The notes beneath the pieces are model-generated. The model made no database searches. It saw only the letters and a list, made by a program, of their open reading frames with translations, and had not been told where the DNA came from. DNA of 17,547 nt, taken from positions 1-17,547 of the forward strand of contig JAMPXQ010000013.1 of assembly GCA_023701075.1 (NCBI GenBank), read 5' to 3'. The stretch is from Candidatus Woesearchaeota archaeon (lineage in GTDB: Archaea > Nanobdellota > Nanobdellia > Woesearchaeales > GW2011-AR15). The position numbers and the translations under genes were made by a program. Shown piece by piece: positions 1 to 8,387 of the stretch; the first letter of the stretch is position 1; every line of letters begins with the position of its first letter.

Positions 1-452
1 AGCTTGTCTATGATAGCTTTACTCCTGAATGGAAGCCGGATATGGCATATGCCGGCCTAAAGGAATTTTTATTGCAGGGTGAAGTGGACGCAGTCATTGC
101 AGCTAATGATGGCACAGCATTCGGTGTCATAAATGCCCTAGACGAAGTTGGGCTTGCAGGGAAGATCCCGGTATCAGGGCAGGATGCAGAGCTTTCAGCT
201 TGTCAGAGGGTTGTGAAAGGGACTCAGACAATGACAGTGTATAAGCCGATAAAAGCGCTTGCATATAGGGCCTCTGAGATTGCGGTAGGATTGGCAAAAG
301 GAATATCTCCTCAGTCAAACAGCAAGGTGTTCAATGGGAAGATAGATGTCACGTCTTACCTCTTATCACCTACAGCAGTCACAAAAGAGAATATGGATGA
401 GACAATAATAGCAGATGGATATCATAGTAGTGAAGAGGTATATGGCAATTAG
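1..452 (+). CDS. XylF-like sugar-binding periplasmic protein, 3' part
   Basis: This is the C-terminal part (about 149 codons, open at the window's left edge) of a type I periplasmic binding protein of the D-xylose-binding XylF group. Recognisable stretches are AANDGTAFGVINAL, AGKIPVSGQDAEL, a GTQTMTVYKPIKALA segment and a C-terminal ADGYHS ending. All are hallmark XylF segments of the second lobe and hinge. The family is normally about 330-350 residues, so roughly half is missing to the left. In transporters such proteins deliver xylose or related sugars to an ABC permease, and some instead present ligand to sensor proteins. No permease or ATPase gene follows; a HAMP protein, a second binding protein and a histidine kinase do. 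A sensory role is therefore possible but inferred. The family call is firm; the sugar specificity is not proven. Confidence 0.88.
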   Translation, partial: LVYDSFTPEWKPDMAYAGLKEFLLQGEVDAVIAANDGTAFGVINALDEVGLAGKIPVSGQDAELSACQRVVKGTQTMTVYKPIKALAYRASEIAVGLAKGISPQSNSKVFNGKIDVTSYLLSPTAVTKENMDETIIADGYHSSEEVYGN

Positions 453-539
453 CACATTATGATTGGCACATTAGGGATTATTAGATGATGGTTTGGATGA
501 ACAGGATGGCTAAGGCATGATAAAAAAACAAGGTGCAAG

Positions 540-1466
540 ATGGAAAGGATAAAAAAGCAGATAATCTATTCATTCCTTTTTGTAATCTTGATAATGTCAA
601 TGCTGAATCTTTTTGTCTTTGTCAATCATATCAGAATAACGGCAAAATACGAAGAGCTTAGTTTTAGCCTGCTGCAGAAAAACAAGCTGCTGCTCTCTGT
701 AGATGAGATGATCCAGACATATAATTCTCTGACAAAGAATATCGATGATCCTGCACTATTGGCTAGATATGCAGATGAAAAGCGGAGCATCAATGGCACG
801 TTGAAGAATATCGAGGGGTCGCTTAAATTCATAGAGAGCAAGGCGATCATGAGGGGGATAAGGAATACAGTCTATTCTATCCTGGCTGATTGTGATAGTG
901 GAATAATTGGTGCAGAAGAAGGCAATCTTGTGGCTTCTTCATCTTATTATGAGTCAGCGAGCAAGAAATATTTCTTTGTCAAAGAGAATATGTCAAACCT
1001 TATAATCTCAGAATTCAAGTATTTCGAGGATCTTCATACTACGGTGATTGCAACCACAAAACAGATGTATATGGTCTTCATAGTCTCATTGGTTCTAATA
1101 ACCTTATTTTTCATGACATACGCGGTCCTCTTTGCGACAAACCTTATTGAGCCGCTTATCCGACTTATAGATACAGTAGAGAAAGTATCTAGCGGTGATA
1201 TCAAAGTAAAGTTAGGAAAGGATCTGGTGATGAGGGGAGATGGCATAGGGCGCCTGGCGCAGTCTTTTCAGGTAATGTTAGACAAGATAAGGGAGAATAT
1301 CCAAGAATTGACAATCAAGAATGATGAAGTAATGTTGACAAAACAGGAGCTGGAATCCAGGGTTATTGAGCTGGAAAAAGTCCAAAGAATCATGGTGGAT
1401 AGGGAAATAAAGATGATAGACCTCAAGAGAAAGATAGCTGAATTGGAATCAAAGGTGAAACGATGA
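540..1466 (+). CDS. Membrane protein with extracytoplasmic domain, HAMP and coiled coil
   Basis: The 308-residue protein has a TM helix near residues 8-30 and an extracytoplasmic, mostly helical region near 31-173. A second TM helix lies near 176-198, followed by a HAMP-type linker (about 199-255, with the EPLIRLIDTV and SSGDI elements). It ends in a charged coiled coil (about 255-308). The topology is that of a sensor kinase or chemoreceptor, but it stops before any kinase, methyl-accepting or cyclase domain. The ATG at 540 has an AAGGTG site just upstream (531-535). Its stop overlaps the next start as ATGA at 1463-1466, implying translational coupling with the binding lipoprotein. A role as a co-sensor that pairs with the downstream kinase through its HAMP/coiled coil is my inference. 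The extracytoplasmic domain is not recognised. Confidence 0.8.
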   Translation: MERIKKQIIYSFLFVILIMSMLNLFVFVNHIRITAKYEELSFSLLQKNKLLLSVDEMIQTYNSLTKNIDDPALLARYADEKRSINGTLKNIEGSLKFIESKAIMRGIRNTVYSILADCDSGIIGAEEGNLVASSSYYESASKKYFFVKENMSNLIISEFKYFEDLHTTVIATTKQMYMVFIVSLVLITLFFMTYAVLFATNLIEPLIRLIDTVEKVSSGDIKVKLGKDLVMRGDGIGRLAQSFQVMLDKIRENIQELTIKNDEVMLTKQELESRVIELEKVQRIMVDREIKMIDLKRKIAELESKVKR

Positions 1467-3340
1467 AAATATTGGTTGCATTGGTGCTGATAATCATGGT
1501 CATTGGGTGTGCCCGGCAAAAGCAGGCAGAAGAAGTGGACGTAGCATTGAAATGGCTGCATCAGGCGCAGTTTGCAGGTGTGTATGTTGCAAAGGATAAG
1601 GGGTTTTATGATTCAAAGGGTTTAGATGTAAAAAATATCTATGAATTTGACTTCAATCAGCTGCCGATAGATATGGTACAGTCAAAGAAGGTGGATTTTG
1701 CAGTTGCAGGGGCAGATGAATTGATCTTGGCAAAATCTGAAGGCAGGGCGAACAATGTAAAAGCTATAGCAGTTATATATAAGACAAATCCAGTCTGCTT
1801 ATATAGTCTGCAGGAATCTGGTATCAGTTCTCCGCAGGATTTTATCGGTAAGACAGTAGGCATTGAAAGGACTGCAGATGGAAAAGACATCAATGTAGGT
1901 GTCATGTATTATGCGATGATGAGCAATCTTGGGATAAACAGGAGCAGGATAAATGAGGTTTCTATAGGTTTTGATGATTCTGAGCTTTTGGAAGGCAAGG
2001 TAGATGTTTCTTCAGGATACATAATAAACGAGCCTAACCTTGCCAAGGAGAAAGAGAAGAAGATAATCACAATCCTTCCTTCGGATTATGGTGTGAACAT
2101 GTATGCGGATGTGATAATCGCAAATGAGGATATGATGGCAAAGAATCCGCAGCTTGTCGAGAATTTTTTGAGGGCGACTCTTGAGGGTTGGCAGTATGCG
2201 ATAGAGCATGAAGAAGAGGCAGTGGATATAGTGATGGCTTATGCTAAAGACAGCAGCAGGGAGCATCAGGCATCAATGCTTAGGAGTTCAATCCCTCTCA
2301 TCAGTTCCGGAGATAGCCAGCTTGGCATGATGAGCCAGAGAGATTGGGAAGGAGCTCAAAGGATACTGTTCAGCCAGCAGCTCATCAAGTCTCCAATAGG
2401 TTCGGATAATCTTTATGAACTGAGGTTCCTGAAATCAATTTATGGAAATCAGGATGCCTCGGAGAAGATACCTGTTTCGGTGAAGCTTATATGGCTTCAC
2501 CAGAATCAGTTTGCAGGTTTCTATGCAGCAGATAAGCTTGGATATTATGATTCAGCAGGCCTGGATGTGACATTGAATTCAGCAGGGTATGGTGCGCCTG
2601 TCTGGGAACAGGTAGAAGCAGGCAGGTATATGTTCGGGATAATGCATGCGCATGAATTCATAAAGGCGGTGTCAGGAGGAGCAAGATTGAAAGCTGTGGC
2701 TGCAATTTATGATGCAGACCCTGTGGTGTTCATCTCTCTAAAATCAAAGAACATAACTTCGCCAAGGGACCTTAAGGGAAAGACATTGGCATTCACTTTA
2801 GCTACGCCGGAAAGGATAAAGATTGCATTGATGAAGGCAGGTATTGATTATTCTGATGTGAATCCTGTCCAGAAGAGATATGGCATTGAATCATTGCATG
2901 ATAAGGAGGTGGATGTGTTGGTCGGCACATCATTCAATGAGCAGCTGCTTGCAGAAGAGGAGAATCTGGATGTGGATGTTATGAATTCAAGCGAGCTTGG
3001 GATAGGTTCATATGCAAATGTCATATTCACGACAGATAATCTTATCTCAGATGAACCTGAGCTGATCAGGAAATTTGTGACATCAAGTGTCGATGGATGG
3101 GGATATGTCTTAGAAAATCCTATGGCAGCGTCAGGATTTGTCTTTGATTATGACAATGGATTGAACCCGAGGCATGAAGATAAGATGATATTGGCATCAA
3201 ACAGGCTTATAGACTCTCTAGGTATAGGTCATATGGATGGATTGGTATGGCAAAGCACAATAGATGATTTATATGATGTTGGAGAGATAGATAAGAAGAT
3301 GGATGCAAGGGATCTGTTCACTAACGAGTTCATGGGTTGA
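1463..3340 (+). CDS. Lipoprotein with two tandem THI5/NMT1-like binding domains
   Basis: The 625-residue product begins with a short hydrophobic signal and a lipobox (VIGC, Cys16), so it is probably lipid-anchored outside the membrane. Two copies of a type II periplasmic binding fold of the NMT1/THI5/ThiY/SsuA group follow, near residues 26-300 and 335-610. Each starts with the family signature: KWLHQAQFAGVYVAKDKGFY in the first and IWLHQNQFAGFYAADKLGYY in the second. Each also has an S-P-x-D-x-x-G-K-T element (SPQDFIGKT, SPRDLKGKT). Relatives bind thiamine pyrimidine precursors, sulfonates or nitrate, so the ligand cannot be named. GGTGA precedes the ATG (1454-1458). The gene overlaps its upstream neighbour by 4 bases and is 4 bases from the histidine kinase gene. 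No permease is encoded nearby, so it may be a sensory ligand receptor. Confidence 0.87.
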   Translation: MKILVALVLIIMVIGCARQKQAEEVDVALKWLHQAQFAGVYVAKDKGFYDSKGLDVKNIYEFDFNQLPIDMVQSKKVDFAVAGADELILAKSEGRANNVKAIAVIYKTNPVCLYSLQESGISSPQDFIGKTVGIERTADGKDINVGVMYYAMMSNLGINRSRINEVSIGFDDSELLEGKVDVSSGYIINEPNLAKEKEKKIITILPSDYGVNMYADVIIANEDMMAKNPQLVENFLRATLEGWQYAIEHEEEAVDIVMAYAKDSSREHQASMLRSSIPLISSGDSQLGMMSQRDWEGAQRILFSQQLIKSPIGSDNLYELRFLKSIYGNQDASEKIPVSVKLIWLHQNQFAGFYAADKLGYYDSAGLDVTLNSAGYGAPVWEQVEAGRYMFGIMHAHEFIKAVSGGARLKAVAAIYDADPVVFISLKSKNITSPRDLKGKTLAFTLATPERIKIALMKAGIDYSDVNPVQKRYGIESLHDKEVDVLVGTSFNEQLLAEEENLDVDVMNSSELGIGSYANVIFTTDNLISDEPELIRKFVTSSVDGWGYVLENPMAASGFVFDYDNGLNPRHEDKMILASNRLIDSLGIGHMDGLVWQSTIDDLYDVGEIDKKMDARDLFTNEFMG

Positions 3341-3344
3341 TATT

Positions 3345-6023
3345 ATGAGAGAGACATATCTTTGGTTGGCAGGGCTGGCAGTTCTTGTTAGTCTGTTCTT
3401 GATTTTTCAAATCATCCAAAGATTGAAAGGCAATAGGTCTCTGAGATATCTTTTAGTGGCAGCCATCATAGCTTTTTTTTGGCAGGCAGCTGAATTCATC
3501 AATGTATTGTTGCAGCTGGATGAATACGCAATCATTTACATGAGATTAGAATATTCATTCGGCTTGGTCATGCTATGTTTAGTTTTGTTTTTTTTCTTGT
3601 CATATTATGGTCGGATGAAGAAGATGCATATTGTGCCTATTTCTGTCGTAGTAGTTGCATTGGTTGTCCTGGCGCTGTTTACAGACAGATTGATTGCTGG
3701 AGTTTTTAACGAAGGAGGGGTATATATCCCAATATTCGGGGATTTTTTCTGGATAGGTGCTATGTGGTATTTCTATCTGCTGGGCAGCATAGTCCTGCTG
3801 ATTTTCATCAGAGGGAATGAAACGAACAGGAAGGAGAAGTCATTCCTGTTGTTTGGGATTGCTATTTCTGCATGTCTTGGTATGGTCAGCGACATGTTGT
3901 TTCCATATTTTGGGATAATGTCTGTAAGCCTTGGTGGGATATCTATGGTGATGGCGCTATCTTGGATAGTTGTCTCAATAGATGATTTCTATTTCATCAA
4001 AGCGCATTTCAGCAGGTTCAGCCTGGGTGGAAAAGTCAGGGTCATGATAATCTCTACGGCAATACTCTTGACAGTATTGCTAGTGTTTTCTTCATATATT
4101 ATATCGAAAAAAGCGATCGAAGAGAGGGTGCTCTCCCAGCTGGACAGCGTCTCTTATCTAAAAGAATCTAGTTTGAATGAATTCCTGCTGGAGCAGATAA
4201 ATGACCTAAAAAGCATTGCAGGAGATGAGTCATTTGTCTCATTCTATGAAACGAAATATCATACTCTTTCAGATAATTTAAGTGAGCATGCATATGCACA
4301 TGACCTGGCGAGGAAGCAGCTTTCAGCATTCATGGAAGAAGAGGAGAATTATGAAGAGGTGTTTATAGTAGGTGTTGATGGGCTTATCCATCTGTCTACA
4401 TCACCCTCTCTTGAGAAGAAGAATGTGGCGCAAGAATCTTTTTTCATAGAAGGGAAAAAAGGGGTATATGTCACAAATCCATATTACTCTCTAATGGTCC
4501 AGCATGATACTATGGTAGTCTCTGCTCCTATGATAAATTCACAAGGCAGTTTGATCTCAGTCATAGGTGGAAGGGTGGATCTAAGTGCAGTCAGTTCACT
4601 CATGACACAGAGGACAGGGCTAGGAGATACAGGTGAAACTTATCTGGTGAATAATTATAATTATATGATAACAAGTTCAAGGTTTCAAGAAGGGCTGGAA
4701 TTCAAGAAAGCGATATATTCAGATGTCATCAAGGATTGCCTCATGGGCAAAGATAGCAAGGGCACGCACATCAATTATCTCGGGACGCCTGTGATAGGTG
4801 TCTATAGATGGATGCCTCAAAGAAAGATGTGCATAGTTTCAGAGATAAGCCAAAGTGAGGCGTTCATGCCTATAACAAGGCTAAGGAATGTCTTATTCTT
4901 GGTAGGGTCTGGCCTGATTGTGGTATTTTTTTTCATAAGCCTATATTTTTCAAGGATGTTGACAAAGCAGATGAATAAGCTGCTTTCATTCACAGAGAGC
5001 ATCTCAAAAGGAAATTTTGGTGAGACCGTATCTATCAACTCAGGAGATGAGATTGAGGATCTGGCAAGATCATTCAATATTATGAGCGTTGAATTGAAAA
5101 AATATGATTCAGATCTGAAGAAGCATCAAATGGCACTTGAGAAGACAGTGTCAAAGAGGACAAATGACCTTCAGGAAAAAATAGGGGAGCTTGAGAGGAC
5201 AAAGCGCGCGATAATGAATATCCTTGAGGATACCAACCAGACAAATACTGAACTAAGCAAGGCGAGAGAAGAGCTCAGGAATAACATAGACAAATTGAAT
5301 GCGATGAACAAGAACAAGGATGAGTTCATATCGATAACAGCGCATGAGCTAAAGACTCCTCTCACCAGCATAAAGGGATTCTCAGAGCTTCTCAAGAATG
5401 AATCTGTGCTGAACAATAAGGAGCAGAGGGATAAATATTTCAATATCATAATAGAAGACACGCAGAGGCTCAGCAAGCTGATTACAGATATGCTTGACCT
5501 GACGCGTCTTGATCTAGGGACGATGAAATTCTTCTTTGAGAAGACCACAGCCGAAGAGATGCTGGAGCAGCTAAAGAACCTCTCTGAGCTCCAGGTGAAG
5601 GCCAAAGGATTGAAATTCATATGCAAGACTGAGAAGATACCAGGATTTTATGCAGACAAGTCCAGGCTTACGCAGGTGCTCTCAAACCTAGTCAATAATT
5701 CAATCAAATATACTGAGAAAGGCTCAATAATAGTCTCAGCGTTCAAGAAGGAGGATTATATCCATTTCTCAGTGGTTGATACAGGTGTAGGGATACCAAA
5801 GGATGCGCAGCCTAATCTTTTCCAGAGGTTCTACCAGGCAGATTCATCCTATACCAGGAAGGTAGGCGGGAGCGGGCTTGGTCTCTCTATATGTAAAGGC
5901 ATAGTGGAAGCAATGGGCGGGAGCATATGGTTTAGGAGCGTGCCTGGGAACACGCATTTTGAATTGAAGCTGAAATATCTTCAAAGAATAGGAAAAGAAA
6001 AGACAGAGACTAAAGTGATATAG
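3345..6023 (+). CDS. Hybrid-topology sensor histidine kinase (7TM-like, Cache, HAMP, HisKA, HATPase)
   Basis: The 892-residue kinase starts at the ATG at 3345, four bases after the lipoprotein stop and directly before a hydrophobic helix. An in-frame ATG at 3303 would overlap the previous gene and add a non-hydrophobic leader, so I rejected it. Residues 1-225 hold about seven to eight TM helices, like the 7TM histidine-kinase N-terminal region. A further TM (about 235-258) leads into a Cache-type extracytoplasmic domain (about 260-510, with ETYLVNNYNYMITSS near its end). Then come a TM (about 514-536), HAMP, coiled coil (about 595-655), HisKA with phospho-acceptor His667 in TAHELKTPL, N-box Asn784/785, G1 Asp812 in DTGVGIP, and the G2 loop GSGLGL near 842-847. 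All catalytic motifs are intact. It probably phosphorylates the receiver encoded 37 bases downstream and may also receive input from the upstream binding proteins. Confidence 0.93.
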   Translation: MRETYLWLAGLAVLVSLFLIFQIIQRLKGNRSLRYLLVAAIIAFFWQAAEFINVLLQLDEYAIIYMRLEYSFGLVMLCLVLFFFLSYYGRMKKMHIVPISVVVVALVVLALFTDRLIAGVFNEGGVYIPIFGDFFWIGAMWYFYLLGSIVLLIFIRGNETNRKEKSFLLFGIAISACLGMVSDMLFPYFGIMSVSLGGISMVMALSWIVVSIDDFYFIKAHFSRFSLGGKVRVMIISTAILLTVLLVFSSYIISKKAIEERVLSQLDSVSYLKESSLNEFLLEQINDLKSIAGDESFVSFYETKYHTLSDNLSEHAYAHDLARKQLSAFMEEEENYEEVFIVGVDGLIHLSTSPSLEKKNVAQESFFIEGKKGVYVTNPYYSLMVQHDTMVVSAPMINSQGSLISVIGGRVDLSAVSSLMTQRTGLGDTGETYLVNNYNYMITSSRFQEGLEFKKAIYSDVIKDCLMGKDSKGTHINYLGTPVIGVYRWMPQRKMCIVSEISQSEAFMPITRLRNVLFLVGSGLIVVFFFISLYFSRMLTKQMNKLLSFTESISKGNFGETVSINSGDEIEDLARSFNIMSVELKKYDSDLKKHQMALEKTVSKRTNDLQEKIGELERTKRAIMNILEDTNQTNTELSKAREELRNNIDKLNAMNKNKDEFISITAHELKTPLTSIKGFSELLKNESVLNNKEQRDKYFNIIIEDTQRLSKLITDMLDLTRLDLGTMKFFFEKTTAEEMLEQLKNLSELQVKAKGLKFICKTEKIPGFYADKSRLTQVLSNLVNNSIKYTEKGSIIVSAFKKEDYIHFSVVDTGVGIPKDAQPNLFQRFYQADSSYTRKVGGSGLGLSICKGIVEAMGGSIWFRSVPGNTHFELKLKYLQRIGKEKTETKVI

Positions 6024-6024
6024 C

Positions 6025-6037
6025 AAAATTTAATAAG
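6025..6037 (+). promoter_or_regulatory. Archaeal TATA-like promoter of the receiver gene
   Basis: The element AAAATTTAATAAG is centred near 6031. The ATG at 6061 lies about 30 bases from that centre, so a start of transcription around 6057-6061 would give a nearly leaderless mRNA. No GGTGA-type site precedes the ATG, which fits this. The receiver could also be read through from the kinase gene. Confidence 0.5.
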
Positions 6038-6060
6038 AGCATTATCATTGGTTGATTAAT

Positions 6061-6435
6061 ATGGTAAAGAAAATATTGATAGTTGATGATGAACCGCATA
6101 TTCTTGAATTAATAAAAGCAGTATTGGAAGTTGAGAAATTCGAGATAATTACAGCTACGAATGGAGTTGAGGCCCTTAAGAAGTTAGAGGCAGTGACACC
6201 AGATTTGGTTATCTTGGACATGATGATGCCAGGGATGAGCGGAAGAGAGGTTTGTGAAAGCATCAGGAAAAATCCAAAGACCAAGAATCAGAAAGTAATC
6301 TTTTTGACAGTTGCAAGATTTTCAGAGACAGGAAAGAAAGTTCTGGATGATATGAAAGTTTCAGATTATATCACAAAGCCGTTTGAGACAAAAGATCTTG
6401 TGACCCGGATAAATAGCGTATTGAAATCAAAGTGA
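6061..6435 (+). CDS. Stand-alone response-regulator receiver
   Basis: A 124-residue CheY-like receiver with no output domain. The acidic pair is Asp9-Asp10 (VDDEP), the phospho-acceptor is Asp53 (VILDMMMPGMSG), and the conserved Thr83 (FLTVA) and Lys106 (ITKPF) are present, so it should be phosphorylatable. I chose the ATG at 6061; a TTG nine bases upstream is in frame, but the hydrophobic beta-1 strand begins right after the ATG. It follows the histidine kinase gene in the same direction and is followed by the KaiC/DUF835 operon. Having no DNA-binding domain, it must act by protein contact. One of the KaiC-like ATPases or the DUF835 protein is a natural candidate partner, but that is an inference. 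Confidence 0.95.
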   Translation: MVKKILIVDDEPHILELIKAVLEVEKFEIITATNGVEALKKLEAVTPDLVILDMMMPGMSGREVCESIRKNPKTKNQKVIFLTVARFSETGKKVLDDMKVSDYITKPFETKDLVTRINSVLKSK

Positions 6436-6482
6436 TTTAGATTCTTCTAGCAAAGATCAGAAATTTTATAGGATAAACCAAA

Positions 6483-6524
6483 AGTATATAAATTCATTTT
6501 CGTGAAATTAATATATAGAGGTGG
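6483..6524 (+). promoter_or_regulatory. Promoter and ribosome binding site of the KaiC/DUF835 operon
   Basis: AGTATATAAA at 6483-6492 is a good archaeal TATA box; transcription would begin near 6512-6514. A strong Shine-Dalgarno sequence GAGGTGG (6518-6524) sits four bases before the ATG at 6529. The first gene of this operon therefore has a short leader with a ribosome binding site, unlike the leaderless starts elsewhere in the window. Confidence 0.6.
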
Positions 6525-6528
6525 ATAG

Positions 6529-7236
6529 ATGGAAAGAATCAAATTTTTTATAGATTCTATTGATGGTGCGCTTGATGGTGGGATACCAAAAAAAAACACA
6601 GTGCTGCTGGCAGGTAGTGCCGGTACAGGGAAGACTACGCTGGCGATGCAGTTCCTTTTTAATGGGGCCAAAAAAAATGAGAAGTCTCTTTTTTTGACTA
6701 TGTATGAGCCGGAGATCAGGTTAAAGGAGTATTTCGAAGAGTTCTCATTCTATGATCAGAATTTGGTAGTGTCAGGAGATATGGCTCTTGTGGATTTAAG
6801 GCCAATATTCATGAAGAATAAGAAAAATTTCAATTTTATCAAGGTTAATGAGGTGTTGGATTATATCGCTTTGCAGCTCCAAAAGTACAAGCCAAAGAGG
6901 GTAGTGATTGATTCTATAACTTCAGTATGCAATTATTTTAAGGATGATTCTATGATAAGGGAATTCATCTTCTCTTTGTGTAATCTTCTCTTCCTGTTTG
7001 ATTGCACGACATTATTGGTGTCTGAAGTAGGTCCGACTGAAAGGAGATATTCTAATTTTAATATTGAAGAATTCATAGCTGATGGCATAATATATCTTCA
7101 GAATTATGAACGGAAGAATAGGCTGGTAAAGACACTGCAGATAGTGAAGATGAGAGGGACAGAGCATAAGGAAGATGTATTCGCTTTGAATATCTCAAAG
7201 AAAGGGATTACGCTTTTCGGAGTCATGGACAAGTAG
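6529..7236 (+). CDS. KaiC-like RecA-family ATPase 1
   Basis: A single-domain, 235-residue KaiC/RadA-like ATPase. Walker A is GSAGTGKT (residues 29-36) and Walker B ends at Asp128 (RVVIDSIT). The segment that carries the catalytic glutamate pair in KaiC reads TMYEP here, leaving only Glu60. The end has the family pattern DGIIYLQNYE...KMRGTEHK near residues 185-215. This ATPase has about nine more residues between Walker A and B than its two paralogues below. The start is fixed by GAGGTGG four bases before the ATG. Unlike circadian KaiC it has one domain, so it resembles the archaeal single-domain KaiC-like family of presumed oligomeric signalling ATPases. The next gene starts one base after its stop. 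Confidence 0.9.
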   Translation: MERIKFFIDSIDGALDGGIPKKNTVLLAGSAGTGKTTLAMQFLFNGAKKNEKSLFLTMYEPEIRLKEYFEEFSFYDQNLVVSGDMALVDLRPIFMKNKKNFNFIKVNEVLDYIALQLQKYKPKRVVIDSITSVCNYFKDDSMIREFIFSLCNLLFLFDCTTLLVSEVGPTERRYSNFNIEEFIADGIIYLQNYERKNRLVKTLQIVKMRGTEHKEDVFALNISKKGITLFGVMDK

Positions 7237-7237
7237 T

Positions 7238-7693
7238 ATGCTAAAGAAAGGATGTTCATATCTGTATTTTGCAGATGTTCCTAAAGAGGTAGTTAAGTTT
7301 ATAGAGGATGTTTCAAAATCAAATAAATGTGTTGTGATGTCAAGGATATCTCCTGGTGGAAGGAAGAATATCTTAAGGTTCATCTGGCTTACAGAGATAA
7401 ACACAGAAATAGAGCATATCAATCCTAAAGAGATAGAGCAGTTGTCTTATGATCTTGAAAAAGTAATTGTTCAAAACAAGAACATTTTTGTGGTGCTTGA
7501 AGGTATTGAATACCTGATTACCCATAATTCCTTTAAGGAAATATTCCACCTGATAAATAAGATAAAGGATTTGGCATATGTCCATGATTCAGTGTTTGTG
7601 GCAGTTCTTGGAAAGAGCACATTATGCAAAGAAGAGGAAAGCATGCTAAGGCATGAGTTAAATTATTTGGGTGACATTCATGGAAACAATTAA
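7238..7693 (+). CDS. DUF835 domain protein
   Basis: A 151-residue protein that is essentially one DUF835 domain. The N-terminal GCSYLYFADVPKE segment is followed by a CVVMSRISPGGRK element (31-43), a FIWLTE strand (48-53), and the signature VVLEGIEYLITHNSFKEIFH (85-104). A KSTLCKEEESML element lies near 126-137. DUF835 is widespread in Archaea, often fused to PAS/kinase signalling proteins or lying beside KaiC-like ATPases; its biochemical role is unknown. It starts one base after the first KaiC stop without an obvious ribosome binding site, and overlaps the next gene by 14 bases, so translation is probably coupled. It is sandwiched between KaiC genes, suggesting that it works with them. Confidence 0.87.
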   Translation: MLKKGCSYLYFADVPKEVVKFIEDVSKSNKCVVMSRISPGGRKNILRFIWLTEINTEIEHINPKEIEQLSYDLEKVIVQNKNIFVVLEGIEYLITHNSFKEIFHLINKIKDLAYVHDSVFVAVLGKSTLCKEEESMLRHELNYLGDIHGNN

Positions 7694-8384
7694 GTTGGGG
7701 ATAAATGGCATAGACAAGCTTTTCATAGATGGACTTCCAAGGAAGTCAAACTTGCTGGTGTATGGCAAACCAGGATGCGGAAAGACTTTGTTCGGTCTGG
7801 AATTCATCTACCATGGTGTAGATGATTTCAATGAAAATGGGGTATATGTGACTTTTGACCAATCAAGAGAGAATATACTGCAGCAATGCAGAAAATTCGG
7901 GTGGGATATCGAGAAGCATATGAAGAAAGGCAAGGTTTCAGTGCTATCTTTTGCAATTGATAAGTTAGATAGGGAAGTGCTAAATAAGATAATCTCTGAA
8001 ATCCGGAAGACTAGGGCAAGACGGCTTGTCATAGATACTATTACTTTATTGGCATTGAGCAAATATGAAGATAAATACACATTCCTGATAAAGGATAAGG
8101 TGGTTGTATCAAATAGCATCCAGCAGTTCATCTATTCAGTGATTACGACATTGAATTGTCTTGATACAACTAACATGTATCTGGCATTCAGCTCAGATGA
8201 TGAGAGTGCTACGCAGGATGGGATATCTGAATATTTATGTGATGGGATAATAAATCTTAGGATAAGGAAGATGGGAAAGGCATTCATTCGTACTATAGAG
8301 ATAATGAAGATGCGCCGTTCTAATCATTTGAGCGGCATACATAATTTTAGCATCACTGATAAAGGCATGATTGTGGAGGACTAG
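7680..8384 (+). CDS. KaiC-like RecA-family ATPase 2
   Basis: A 234-residue single-domain KaiC-like ATPase. Walker A is GKPGCGKT (29-36) and Walker B ends at Asp119 (RLVIDTIT). The position of the catalytic glutamate pair reads TFDQS, that is Asp60-Gln61, so neither glutamate is kept. The C-terminal YLCDGIINLR...KMRRSNH pattern is typical. I chose the ATG at 7680, preceded by GGGTGA (7669-7674), over the GTG at 7671, which lies inside that ribosome binding site. The gene overlaps the DUF835 gene by 14 bases and ends three bases before the third ATPase. ATP binding is expected; the speed of hydrolysis is doubtful given the altered residues. Confidence 0.9.
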   Translation: METIKLGINGIDKLFIDGLPRKSNLLVYGKPGCGKTLFGLEFIYHGVDDFNENGVYVTFDQSRENILQQCRKFGWDIEKHMKKGKVSVLSFAIDKLDREVLNKIISEIRKTRARRLVIDTITLLALSKYEDKYTFLIKDKVVVSNSIQQFIYSVITTLNCLDTTNMYLAFSSDDESATQDGISEYLCDGIINLRIRKMGKAFIRTIEIMKMRRSNHLSGIHNFSITDKGMIVED

Positions 8385-8387
8385 GCC

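Noticed and set aside
451..482. CACATTA direct repeat after the XylF-like gene
   Set aside because: Only two copies of a 7-8-base AT-rich word; this is not enough to call a repeat element or attachment site.
3303..3344. Earlier ATG for the histidine kinase
   Set aside because: It lies inside the lipoprotein gene, adds a polar leader with no signal character, and the ATG at 3345 directly precedes the first TM helix.
5171..5626. 151-codon minus-strand ORF within the kinase gene
   Set aside because: It lies opposite the coiled-coil and HisKA coding sequence, is rich in Ser/Phe/Leu as expected for antisense frames, and the plus-strand motifs (His667 and others) are unmistakable.
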